Of a stretch of DNA of 64,000 bases, positions 47,606-59,337 are shown piece after piece (the first letter of the stretch is position 1; the number at the start of each line of letters is the position of its first letter). Made by a program: the position numbers and the translations under genes. The notes below the pieces were generated by a model, which was not told where the DNA came from, ran no database searches, and worked only from the letters and a program-made list of their open reading frames with translations. Source of the stretch: Apus apus (taxonomy: Eukaryota > Chordata > Aves > Apodiformes > Apodidae). The DNA is taken from positions 149,406,858-149,470,857 of the forward strand of contig NC_067282.1 of the NCBI RefSeq assembly GCF_020740795.1, given 5' to 3'.

Positions 47606-50259
47606 AATTATATTGCGATAATGGTTTGAACTTGTGTGTGCATATGCAACAAAAAAGATACCTCTGAAAGGTTAACAACCTAAGACTTAAAATCTCTACT
47701 TGCTTATTCCCAGTTTGTATTGGGATAACTCTGCAGTCAGCTGTGTTATAAAACAGAATGAGGATACTTTGGCTTTTCTGTTGGTAGCTGGCACTCTAGC
47801 TGTACTTGTGTAGGATGTTTGATTTGGTAACTTTCTGAACCATCAACCAAAACTGTTCTACTATCAACTCATGCCTCTGACTTTCTTTCCTACAGTCACC
47901 CAGTACTCCTAGCAGATGGACAGTTTAATTTTCCATGAGATGAGATACATCTGCAGTTAAGCATGTCTCTCCATATGCAATGAAGATGTTATATAGGGAT
48001 GCTGCTCTTTCATTCTAACCTGGTTTTGTTAGTAAGGTAACATCAGCCAGTGACCTCACTACCAACAAATGTTGGATACTAATCTCCCTCCCTTCCTTCC
48101 AGCACACCAAACACGAGCCTGATGCTCTCCCTGATGTTGAAAGAAAAGGGGACAACATCCCCACAGCTTTGACTTTTCACACTGGCTAACTACAATAGGA
48201 AAAATGAAACTGCAAGACATACGAGTTCAGGAGGCACACATCATTTTAAATGAAGTTCTGCACTGAGAGAGTAGGACTTCTCTCAGGACTGTTTTCTAAG
48301 TCTACATTGAATCTTAACACAGTCAAACTCCAGCCCTGACTGCAGTTCCCCACAGCTACTGCAGCAGTAGAAACAACCACAATCATAATAATGAAATACA
48401 AAATGTATATATTTTTACCTTACTTCAATTATTTTCTGCATCTGTAATCAAAGTGCTTTCACAGATGAAGTCTAAAAGCCTATAATCTGAAAGTTGTTAA
48501 GAAGGTGCTTATATGCTATTTCCAGCAAAAGAAGGCTATTAATTTCTTATAAAGACTAAATATGAATATACCAACAGCAGACCACCTTTGAGACTTATTT
48601 ATGAAGGAAATGTTTGATGCATGAAAAATGAAATGAGATCCAAAATAGTCACAGTGAGGGCACCTCTGCCACCAAAACCTTTTCCTCAGCATCAGTGTTG
48701 GTTTAGCAAAGTAACAAGGACGCTGCTCTTTTTGTTATTGTTGTTTGCAGAGATGCCAGACTGAAGTTACTTCAGTTACTACTACACCTGCAAGACTCCA
48801 CCACCAGTGGCTGTGGTTTTCATGAGGAAGTTAACTCTTTCCGTTTGCTTGCTAAAACACTTCACCTACCCAAGTCCCTGTGTGCCATCTGAAGTCTTTC
48901 AGAGTTTGAAAAAGCAGGTATTTTAATCTCTGCCATACCTTTAATTTTCTCAGTTACTAAGCTGAATAACATTATTCAGTGCCTCATGCTGTACAGTTTA
49001 TGGGTGCTTGATTAACTCTGCTGCAGAGGAAATATTCAAGCAGAGACTCTTTCTGCTGCCACCAGAAACATGAAGCTACAGGCCTTGCATTTGAAGCAAA
49101 GCACTTCATGTAAAGAAAGGACTGTGAACACCTGGGCCCTAGGGCAAGGGCTGAGCAGCAAGTATAGGAAAAACCCTGTGCTTTGAAAAACAGAAGAAGA
49201 TAACAGTGGCAGGTGTCCTCTTGTTAGTATCAGGGAGGTAAACCCTGAATGAGTTCAGAGAGCTGCTGACCTGTCCTCCTCGATAGACATCAAGATGCCA
49301 GGGTAGGACTCCTGTGGGTGCACACTCCAAAGGAAGTGGAGTAACATATACACCCTGTGTGCCTCCTGTGTCCTGAAGGATCCCAAAGCATGTTCCTAAC
49401 CAGATACTGTGCTCTCAGTTTTTCACTTGGATTCTTCTGCAATCGTGCTTCATTGCTGAAGTACAGAACATGGCTAATATTTGTTCAGTGGGTCAGGAAC
49501 GCCGAGCCCCTGCATCTGCACACCCCTCCAAGGCCTGAACAGTGTTGGCCTGATGGGTTGTGTTGAGGCTCTGCAACAGTCCAGTGACATCTGACTAGAT
49601 CTGCATGCTCTGAGGACAGATCTCTTTCACCTTCACCTCATATCTGCATTAGGTCCTTCTGCAGTAACCTAGAGGTAAACTGCTGAAGCTAGGGCTGATA
49701 AAAAGCCTGGAAAAGGCCTCTGTGGAAACAGGGTGCTGCTTTGAATTTTCCCCTTAGGGAGCCAAGTTCACAGAAGAACTAATTATTTTGGAGGAGCCCA
49801 GGAATGATTATCCTCCGTACACCTCTTCAAAGAGAGGAGGGTGGAGTAAAAGGTCACTCGTGAAGCCGGGTGGAGGAAGCATGAGCAGTGTTTTGCTTAT
49901 TCCAGGGTTTTTGATCTTGTGAAGGGTTTTATGGGGTATTTGGTGTTCCTGCGCTGCCGAGAGGCGTTCTGTTTCTGAACTGACAATTTGAAATACCTGG
50001 GCCTTCCCTCTCTCCCTTGGCCATCCAACGCTTCCTCATCTAACAAACTTCAAAAAGTCACTGTTAATCCCCAAGGATCCTTGGAGATGCCCACGGAGAG
50101 GTTCCAAAGAAGGGGCCAAGTGCTCTTTCCCCAGCTATCCATGTTGGTGTAGTTCCCTAGAAAGGCAGGCCCTTAAACCACCACGTCTACAACTTTATTC
50201 CCTAGCGTGCAAGTAGCTCCACTCACTCAGGTAAAAGCCGGGAGAAACGAGGAGGGCAC
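47606..50259. other. TMEM263: Intergenic DNA upstream of TMEM263
   Basis: AT-rich until about 49 kb, then rising G+C toward the CpG island. No exon, CR1 copy or divergent gene was recognised. Confidence 0.55.
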
Positions 50260-50859
50260 TGACTTCACACCCCTCCGCTGGCCCCGCACCGGGCACTGCC
50301 CCTTGCAAGACGCGCAGCTGCTCCTCGTCCAGGGACCTCGAGCAGCCTCCTCCCTCTGCGGCATCACCCCCCCACCCCCCCACCCCGACCCCTCCTCCGA
50401 GGCGCTCCCCGAGCCCAGCCCGCCGCCGCCAGCCGAACTCCTGCACCCCCCGCGATGGACACGCCGCGCTTAACCCTCCTCCCCTCTCCTACCGCCACCG
50501 GGCACCTCCCGCCACCTCTCTGCCCCCGACGCGCAGCCACCGCTCGGCGCTGCACCCGCACACGGGCCCTTCGGGGGCCACCAGGGTCGGGCGGGGGGAG
50601 CCGCGTAGGCCCTCGGGGGAGACCCAGCCCCTCCGAGGGCGGCCGGCGAGGACGTGTGGGCGCCGAGGGAGGAGGAGGAGGAGGAGAAGGAGGAGGCGGT
50701 GTCGCGGGGGCGGCCCCAGGGCCCCCCGGCAGCCCCGGGGCGGGGAGGGGGCGGGCGCGGCGGGGGCTGCGCGCCCCCCGGCCGCCGAGGGGCCGCGCCG
50801 GGCGCTGGGGCGGGGTCTGCGGGCGCCGACGGGGCGGGCGCCACGTCGGCAGCGGGGAA

Positions 50860-50938
50860 AGGCGCAGGAGTAAAGTCTGCGGCGGAGCCCAGCGGAGCCG
50901 AGCCCGGCCCGGCCCTGTTCTGCCCTGCCCGCCGCGCG
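50860..50938 (+). other. TMEM263: TMEM263 non-coding exon 1 (5' end estimated)
   Basis: GCGCG|GTGAGTGAG at 50938/50939 is a strong donor just downstream of the GC-box cluster. No ATG-led frame joins to the coding exon, so the exon is taken as 5' UTR. The start is a guess from GC-box position; real start sites are probably spread over tens of bases. Confidence 0.5.
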
Positions 50939-51465
50939 GTGAGTGAGGCTTGAGCGGCCGCCGCCCCAGCCCGGCCGTGCCCCGCTCCGCCGGCAGCCGG
51001 GGAGCCCGGCCGGCCGCCCTGCCTGCCTCCCTCCCGTCTTTTCCTCCCCGCCGAGGAAGGGAAGCTTTGGGAGGAGAAGGCGGCGGGAAGGAGCTGCCGA
51101 TGGGAGAGGCGGACCCGGGGAAGCGGGGCCTCCGCTGCCACCTGCCCCCCCCCGGGCGGGCGCGGCGCGGCCGCTTTTGTGCTTCCTGCCGCGGCACCGG
51201 GGGGCGTGAGGGAGGGGAGGGAGGAGGGAGGGCCCGGCCGTAGCGGCTCCGCCGCGGCCTTGGCTGCCACGTCAGTGCCGCGGTGCCCGGCGGTGCCCGT
51301 GGCCGGCCCGGCGGGCGGGGGTCGCTGCGGGGCCGCCCCCTGAGGAGCTGCCGGGGGAGGACGTGGCGGGGGCTCGGGCAGCCTTGCGAGGTGGGTGCGG
51401 GGCCTCGGCGTGCCGGAGTCGGCGCCTCCTGGGTGCGGGAGCGGGGTCGGGGGCGGCTGCCGCGT

Positions 51466-51498
51466 CCCGGGGCCCTCCCGGGGCCCTCCCGGGGCCGT
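51466..51498. repeat. 11-bp G+C-rich tandem repeat
   Basis: CCCGGGGCCCT occurs twice perfectly and a third time with changes at its end, inside the CpG island. Confidence 0.85.
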
Positions 51499-52129
51499 GC
51501 CGGGGCCGGGCGCTGCTCCCGCGTCCCGGCAGGGCGGCTGCGGATGCCGTGCTCGCCTTGGCCTCGCTCCTGGCTGGCCTTGTGCTCCTCGGTGAGCTTC
51601 TCAGTGCCAAGATAAGCTTTGTTCCGGGATTTCTTTTTGTTTTTTCTTTGTAAACTTCGCTGCGTTCGGATGTTTCCTGTAGTAACCTGCTCCGTATTTA
51701 ATCCATCTTTCTCAAGTCCAGCCTGATGGAGCAGAAGCTGGAAGAGTTCTTTGGGAACTGTTCGGGAACAGCTTGGCTTTCCGCGTTCACCTAGCCGAAG
51801 TGGTTCTGTGGTGTGGCTTGAAAATAAGTGCAAGTTGTTTTAGCCGTGCAGCTGGTTCTGCTCATTGTGTAAAGCTCACGGACGAGCTCTGCAGATGCAA
51901 TTAGTGCTTCCTTCTGCTCATTTAACGGCGCTGAAAACTAGAACTCTGAATCAGGATGGTAAATACCAAGTGCACGTAGCCTGCTTCAGGGCATCCGGAG
52001 CTTTCTTTTGGGCAGCCGGCCTCGGAATCATGGAAAGGGTACATACAAGATCGCTTCATTTAGCACACCAATACTGCTTGCTATACACATCAGTTTAAAA
52101 ACTGCTCAGTAAATACTATCCAGACTTTT

Positions 52130-52155
52130 AAAACAAACAAACAAACAAAAAAAAA
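52130..52155. repeat. (AAAC)n microsatellite with A tail
   Basis: About five AAAC units followed by a run of A. Confidence 0.85.
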
Positions 52156-52807
52156 GGTAAGCTGGTAGTAAAACATTCCGTGGAGTTGGTGTTGCAAAAA
52201 TGGAAACTGAAAGATGTTCCTTCCGCAGCAAGTGAACAGGTCTGAATAGCAGGCAGGAGCCAACAAACCGGTGGTGGACCCAAGGGAAAAAGTTCATTAT
52301 GTCATTAGCAGGGGTGGCAAGGAAGTTCAGCTGATGCCTTATTGCTCTGGCTGTTAGACACTGTTAGGATTTGTCTTTGTAGGCCTTGTGGAAAAGGAGA
52401 GCTGTGGTGGGTGTGGAGCCGGGGCGTCAGGAAAGCCTTAGAAGAAATGGGGAGGACGTGCCTTGGAAAGCTGAGCTGGCAGGAGGCAAAGGCTGACAGG
52501 ACTGGTGAAATGGAGCAAGTCCTAGTTGTTTCTCAAGCTGTGCCCTATGCCTTGTTAGAATTTACCATTTAGTTTCTAGAAACCAGTTTTGGAGGACTAG
52601 AAAAGGGGAATTTGGGTTTCTGCTGCCTTTGGTTTGGTATCCCATGAATCCTCGCTTTGTAGAAAACTTGGTTGCTGACATCAGACATTCCTAGAGCCTC
52701 TTCTGGAGCCTGAACTGTATTTTAGTTGAGGGTGATGCAAAAATGCTGGATTCTCTTATAGGCAGATATGGTGTTATAATGTCCTGGGCAAAATTAAGTT
52801 GTGCTTT

Positions 52808-52895
52808 GGGTTTGTTTTTTGTTTGTTTGGGGGTTTTTTTGTGGTTTTTGTTGTTGTTGTTTTGTTTGTTTGTTTTGGTTTTTTTTGTTTGCAGG
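52808..52895. repeat. G/T low-complexity tract
   Basis: Nearly 90 bp made of T and G only (TTTG, GTT and TTTTGG units), ending at GTTTGCAGG. Strong strand asymmetry. Confidence 0.85.
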
Positions 52896-54485
52896 AGAGA
52901 TATCCCTCTTTTTTAGCCTTTAATTGTGGTGTGTGTTTGTGTTAGGTTTTTAGTACAAATACGTTGCATTACCTTCCTAGCTGTGTGCTGAGCCCTGCAT
53001 GTCATGAGCCTGTTTATATTTCTTATGGCAGACTTGGTGTCTTTTTTGGGAGGGGCTATGGCCCATTCTGTTGTAGGCTTCAAAGTAAGCTGTGCTCTGC
53101 ACCTGGAAACTTCTAATCAACTTGCTATATTCTTTTCCTGAAAACTGTGTCTTTTTTTTCCTATGAAATGGGCATGCTTGATTCTAGGCCAGTTTTCTTT
53201 GTATATAAATCTGAATTTTTAAACCTGGCTTTTAAACAAAAGACTTCTTGAAATGTTAGCTATGCTCTTGGTTTTTAGCTACATGCTTTCTGCATGCCTG
53301 GATTTGTTTTTTACCTTAGTGCTGTTAGCGTTGACTTTTTATTGCCAAAGCTCAGTCTGCTGTCTCCTTTGCAGTAGCTTAACACACTTCCATATCAGCT
53401 GTGCTCTGAGGGTTATGTGTGAGAGAACTAACAGCACTGAGTTCTCTTACTTATAACATGCTATACCCGTAACAAGTCCTAATCCAAGGAGTAAAGCAGG
53501 GAAGCCAATAAATAGTTAGGGATTGCTTGTGCAGCTTGATGCAGTACCCTGAAGAGCAGGCATTGGGCAGGATTACCCTTTTGGTTTCATGCTTATTTCC
53601 TTCTTTAGTTTGGAGAGTAGAGCACTGTGACTCTTTGCAAAATGTATTTCTTAAAGCATCATCCCCTAAAATAATGTTTTTTGTGTACATTAAAGATACA
53701 GGGGTAATTTTGAAATCTGCTGCGGGTGCTGAAAGAGGGGAAGGGAAGCTGTGCATGTGGCAAGGGTTCTTTTGTTTCCATAGCCAAGCTTTCTAACTGC
53801 ATAGCTGGTGGGTAGAAGGAAGATCATTTTTTTTCATGGTGGACTAAGTTGAGGCTGTTGGTTTGTTTGCAGTTCTGTCAGGTGAAGAGTTCCAGTGCTG
53901 CCTGCTGCTGCTGCAGCCTTCTGAAGCAAGCAGCGTTATGCTGCCAACTGAAATTGGCCCCATCCTTGGGTAGTCTCACTGCTGCCCGCAAATATCTGAG
54001 TAGTGGCATTGAAACAAGCCAGTTTTTACTGGCTGCTGCTTGGGCCGGGTTTGCTTTGCTGAAACAGTAGAGCTTTTTGTCTGTAAACTGAGGCAGGCAT
54101 CGTGAGCATCGTCTGAAGCTTGGGAAGTTGCACGCGTGTCTGTAGTGGTTGGAACCCGCATCTCAATGAAAGGCTAAAATTTCACACAAAATGCTGTCCA
54201 AGAACTGCAGACTCACTAAGGAGATATGTCTTAACAGGGATTTGCACTCTTCATAGCAGTCCTCATGGCAGCATATGGAGCAATTAATGTTATCTCCATT
54301 GCCCAAGAACACAGAAGGAATACATGTTTTGGTGAGAAATCTGGTAAAAATTTTAAGGCCACGCTGAGTGTACTTCTCCTGTACCGCAGGGCTACTTGTT
54401 TATGATCCCCACCATACACATGTGGCAGGAATATGACAGTAGCACTGTTGCGTAAGATGTCATTAGCCTTCTACTTTTCTCCTAG

Positions 54486-54545
54486 GTGTATGCAGAATAC
54501 TTGTGGAAAGAACTTACTAGACATCTTCACGAAGGAATATATTTG
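54486..54545 (+). other. Exon-like segment in TMEM263 intron 1
   Basis: Preceded by CTACTTTTCTCCTAG and followed by TTTG|GTGAGAAAG, both good splice signals. The 60-nt segment is open in one frame (VYAEYLWKELTRHLHEGIYL) and holds an ATG in another. It could be an alternative 5' UTR exon or a chance arrangement. No protein family was recognised. Confidence 0.25.
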
Positions 54546-55468
54546 GTGAGAAAGTTTTCTTTTAATCAGCTTTGACGTGAATGTATGTGTGGCTGTACCA
54601 TTCCCTACAGAGCATCCTACCACTTTCATGTGTGGTTCTATGAAAATGTTATAAATAGCTCTTGAATGAAAAATCCTCTTCTAAAACACTTCTTTACAGT
54701 TCTGTAAAACTTTGAAGTTTCCTGTATATTTCATATATGTATATTTCTGATAATATGAAAATACCACTTCTTTAAAACCAATTGAAAGAGTGACTTCTTT
54801 TTTTTAGGATGAAGGTTGATACATATTTTAGAGTTTTGTTAAGAATATGAGAGGTTATCCCTTACGTCTTGAATGACTAGTTCCTTCATAAGCATGCAAG
54901 GAAAAAACCCAGTAGTTTACATGTATTCCTATTAGATCTGGGTTTGTTTCAACTTAATAAGATAAAGAAAACATAATGCTTATGTAAAGCATAAAGAGAT
55001 TCTACCTCTTTCCACGTTATTATTTCATGTCTGTGTTAAATGAAGGAGGAGGCTTTTCCCCAGTAGCACAAGACACTAAATTTGGCATCACAGGATAAAA
55101 ATGCCAAAGATAGATCTATTTGTTCTTCCTCTCTCCCCTCCCCACCTCTTCTCTCCCAGTCTTAGCATACTTTTAAGAAGATCGTGAAAAACGTATCAGA
55201 AAAGTTCCAAAGTTCAAGCTTCCAATGAATCTTTGCCTTGTTGAGTGTGCTTGCAGTACCAGTAATAATTGTGACTAATGATTCAGTGCACAGGGGACTT
55301 TGAATCTGCAGCTTGCAACTTAAATTTCCAAAGTTCCTTACCACTATGTGGGAATGATCTAACTCTACACAAAAGTCTTATGCTTCACTTCTAGATAGGT
55401 GCCTTAGGTGTTAGCCGAGTTGCAGTCTCTGTTTGGTCTCATGAATTTTGCTTTCTTCTTCTTTGCAG

Positions 55469-55595
55469 GCAAACACCTTCAGCAGGGAGAGTGAAAGGAA
55501 CCTCCCTTAGGATACGCTACAGTCTGGTGACCAGGGGATTCCTGCAGCGTGGGACATACAGCTTGGATCTGGTTAGACGAAGGAGGCATTGAACT
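55469..55595 (+). other. TMEM263: Probable TMEM263 5' UTR exon 2
   Basis: A 127-nt segment between TTCTTCTTCTTTGCAG and GAACT|GTGAGTG, both near-consensus splice sites. It contains no ATG, as fits a leader exon, and stops in all plausible frames. It would splice to the coding exon at 59248. Transcript evidence is needed to confirm it. Confidence 0.5.
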
Positions 55596-58500
55596 GTGAG
55601 TGCTCTCACCTTGGTGGTACTATGTAAAGGATAGTGGGTGGTTTCTGCTTTTCTAACTCAAATTTTTGAAGACAAAAAAGTATATTCTTGCCTTCTTTGC
55701 CTCAAGACTTGATGAAGTCATCTGCCACTAAGCAGTTATTCCAGGCCTTTGACCTCCAGCCAATATAAATACTTACTTTAAATCTCTGGAGGGGAGCCAG
55801 GTTTAAGAAATGCTCCTGTGTGTAGTATTTCCTGCTCACCAGATCTGCTACACCCTTTTTAGTATACAGGATTTTGGATCATATTTCAGAAGCTCTTTAG
55901 TCTCCTGATGTCTTAAATTTGCTACAGGGATGCATGATGTGTGCTGTAAGCTAGATATCCTAACATTTTCAGCTGAAATTCTTTGTTGGATCTCAGTCTT
56001 GATTCTGTGATTCACTGGTGACCTTCTACAGGAAAACAAAAGGACTTGAATTGTGCTTTGTGAGCTCCTCTGTGACAAGTTTTGTTTTGGATCAAGCTAT
56101 GAGCCTTTTCTGACAGTGATTTGACTCTTGTTTTCACTTGCACTGATGTAGTAGGAAAAGACTGAATAAAGCCTCGCACAAGCTGTTTAGGCACATCTCT
56201 TGTCGTATCCCTGGAGTGCTTCCAGGCACCCATAGAATCATACAGAGAAAGAATCATACAGAGAAAGAATCATTCAGTAGTTTTCAACTATGTGATCTGC
56301 AGACCCCTGGAAGGTCCCTTCTGTGTGGAACAAGTTCAGTGACTTCCTTTCCTTAGCTGCTTCTCTCAGGCATTCTTGCTACTCTGCTGACTTCTGGGGT
56401 CTGATAGCAGCAGGTAACCGGTGCCTGAGCTGTAGAAGATCGACCACTGTGGTCCATGTAGTTGTAAGAGAGCAATAGCAATGTGTTTCTGTGGTTTTGA
56501 GGGAGTTGCAGTCATGTTAAATCATTGCATGTGAGTGATGTATTGTATAATGTTCCTGTCAAACTTTAAAAAGGTAGCTTGGCATAAAGAATTATGTAAC
56601 CTTGAAGTTCTAGGGAGGGTAACATGGGAGGGAATGCCTAATCTTGCTACTTTTTAAATGCAATGCTGTGATTTTGTGTGTTATTTGTTGTTTTTTTTTA
56701 AATACTTGACTAAACTAGAAACCATTCTTTGAAATTTCCCTGCCAATACATTGATTTGCTCAGTTAGCTTTGCAGGAAGTGCAAGCAAATCTGACAGAGG
56801 CCTAAACTAGATTACAGAGAGTCATGAAAGGGTCTTTCACCTTTGCAGTTTGCCAGTCTGACTCCTTGCATTGGACAGATCTTGTCTTAATTAAATTGTA
56901 TGGTGCCTAGCACAACAGATAGTCAGTACTTCACTGGGGTTGTATCTGCTGTCAGTGCTGCTGTGTCCAATGCCTTCTTAGTAGCAGAAAGTACTAAACC
57001 TTGTATGGAGTATCATGACACACTCTAGCATTCTGCCATGTTCAGAACTGGTAACTTCAACTCTCCTCTAAATGTGTTGAAAATACCATTGGGGATTATG
57101 CCTTTTCTCAGGAGATTAAATAACTTTTCTCAGCCTCTTACTAGGAATTGTTGACAGAAACTTTTTGGAAGCTTAAGCAATTTTATCTGGGTTTCTTTTG
57201 GGAGTTACATGCTGGCTAGATCCAAACATATTAGCAGAGTTAGTCCTTTATAAAAATTGGCCTTTGGCTTAACTCATTTGTGTCTCCCTTGAGTCTGCTT
57301 TAAAACTGTTTTGGTTGCTTTTTTATTATTTTGTTGTAAGTAAAACTTGCTAGGTTGTGACTTTTATTTTACTTTTTTTAGGACCTTCCCTAATGCAGTG
57401 AATAAACTCTTTCCAAATTCCCAATAATCATCTTAATGAACGAAATGGCCACATGTTAAGTGTAAACATAGTTACTTTGTCTTTGTACAGATGCTTTGAT
57501 CAAATAATGTCAGGCCTGTCAGTTTCTTACAGTGTCTACCTTCTCTTTCTTATAGAGCCTGATATTTTTGTTTCAAGTTGGAAAAAACCCAATAACCTAC
57601 ATGTAACTTCACAGTGAGATTCTTGTGTTTCTTCCAGTTTGCATTAGATGAATGTAAAGAAGTTCTGTAGTGCCTGAATTGAGTCCTTTCTCAGAACTTG
57701 ATTGAATTCTTTTTTTTTTTTCTTCAAATCGTCTCTTAGCCCTAATGTGTTTAGTTGTGTATCTTGATGTGTTGACACTTGCTTTCCTACTACTTAGCTT
57801 CCACATCCATGTTTCTGGCTATTGAGAGGTACCTGCTCAGCATTGCCATCAAATTGGCCGTCCTGATTCTAGGGTTTTTTGCTTGCTTTCCTGTTCAGCT
57901 TCTTGAGTAAAGGTACCTACGTTTTTGGAGTCGTGAACTGATACCCTTAGTACTGATTATGAGGACTGTTTAATATTCAATTTGGTCTTGCTTCTCATCC
58001 AGAGATCTGTCATTTAGTGTGTGGGTGGTGTTTTTTTACTGTGATATTTTGACTTCATAATTATACTGTGAGGATTTTAGCTGTTGTTTTCCAGATGAGT
58101 CTTCCTACCCTCAAGTTCTGCTTCTGCCTGCTCATCCCTTCTTCACATCCCAGTCAGTGCTTTCTTCACACAGAGGAGAGGTACTGAGAGATCTGGGCAT
58201 GGCAAGAGAGGCTAGAATTATTTTTGTGGTGGTCAGTGACTCCTGGAAGAAAATTATCTAAATGCTTGTGCAGGGAGGAGTGTACTAAGAAGTCATTGGC
58301 AGCAAAATAGAAGGATGCTGAGTGGTACAATGCAACTTCCTTTTCTTTCTCCTTTTCCTGACCTCAGTGCCTGCCGAGGAGGGAAGCAGATTGACAGAAG
58401 GGCTCAGGGAAGGAGGCAGGATTTAACACTGAGGAACACTTTGGTGGGGCTGAAAAGCAGAAGGGAAACCTGGACAAGATAATGTTTTATTCCCCTCTGA

Positions 58501-59247
58501 AGGGAAAATGCAGTAAGCAGATCTGCTGTTTCGAGCTTTCTCCTGTGCTTCCCCTCAGTCTCGGGGACTGCTTCTTTAGAACTACTCTAGGAAACTGCTT
58601 TTTGTATAAAGAAATCTTTCTGAAATGTTTTCACTGGGAAGTTTGTGTAGAGTTAAAACAGCCTAGTTCTGATACTACTGCATGGTGTATGCAGTACTGC
58701 TACAAGACAAATGGAGTGTTTTCATTACAATTCTTCTACCTTGTTCTCATGACATTTATTCAAATTCTGCTGTGAGGACTTGTTTACTCAAATTGCTGCT
58801 TTCCAGCTACTAACAGATCTCACAGGTATGCTGCTGTGGTTTTTGTAGTGCCCACCGCCTCTATGATCATTAGGCTTTTCTTTTTTTAGTTAATAAATGT
58901 AAGCTGTTGTATGGTGATGGCTGTTTGGTTTTGTGTTTTGTTTGTTTTTTTCATACTGGTTTTCTTCCTGACTGCCTTTTAGGTTTGAGATACAGTTGGC
59001 GTGGGGTGGCAGCTCTCACCAAGCTGGCCTGGTGGAGGGTTCCTTTTTCAAGTATTGAGTCTGGTTGAAGAATGCAAAAACAGACCAGTAATAAAAAAGA
59101 GCAGTAGTTTGGCAGGAGCTGCTAGCTTACGAAGTAACAAAAAAAATTCCTTTTCTGTAGAACTTAAACTACATGAATTTTGGGTTCCTGGGTTACATCT
59201 ATGCTTTGTCAGAAAAGATGTCTAGAATGTGTCAATTTCTTTTTTAG
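55596..59247 (+). other. TMEM263: TMEM263 intron 2
   Basis: AT-rich. Contains a 16-bp tandem duplication (56235-56266) and a T-rich tract near 57710. No transposon or gene was recognised. Confidence 0.6.
56235..56266. repeat. Perfect 16-bp tandem duplication
   Basis: GAATCATACAGAGAAA occurs twice without mismatch, then a third partial copy (GAATCATTCAG). The ATAGAATCAT context resembles the complement of a CR1 3' terminus, so it may be a remnant of one. Confidence 0.9.

Positions 59248-59337
<90 letters not shown>

Larger units (their letters stand above)
50260..51560 (+). promoter_or_regulatory. TMEM263: CpG-island promoter of TMEM263
   Basis: About 1.3 kb of very G+C- and CpG-rich DNA, the only such island in the window. 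GC boxes (GGGGCGGGG) occur at 50737-50745 and 50807-50815, with GGGGCGGG at 50831-50838. There is no TATA box, as usual for broad housekeeping promoters. It lies 8 kb before the TMEM263 start codon. A GA-rich run (50665-50698), a C-run cluster (50367-50392) and an 11-bp tandem repeat (51466-51498) are internal. The huge open frames on both strands here come from low stop-codon frequency in G+C-rich DNA. Confidence 0.85.
50939..55468 (+). other. TMEM263: TMEM263 intron 1
   Basis: Starts in the CpG island, then becomes AT-rich. Holds an (AAAC)n tract at 52130-52155, a long G/T-only low-complexity run at 52808-52895 and an exon-like 60-nt segment at 54486-54545. No transposon was identified. Confidence 0.55.

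Noticed and set aside
50364-51833. 489-codon minus-strand open frame, and overlapping 266-, 163- and 112-codon frames
   Set aside because: They lie in the CpG island, where stop codons are rare by composition. The products are Pro/Arg/Gly/Ala low-complexity with no domain, and both strands are open at once.
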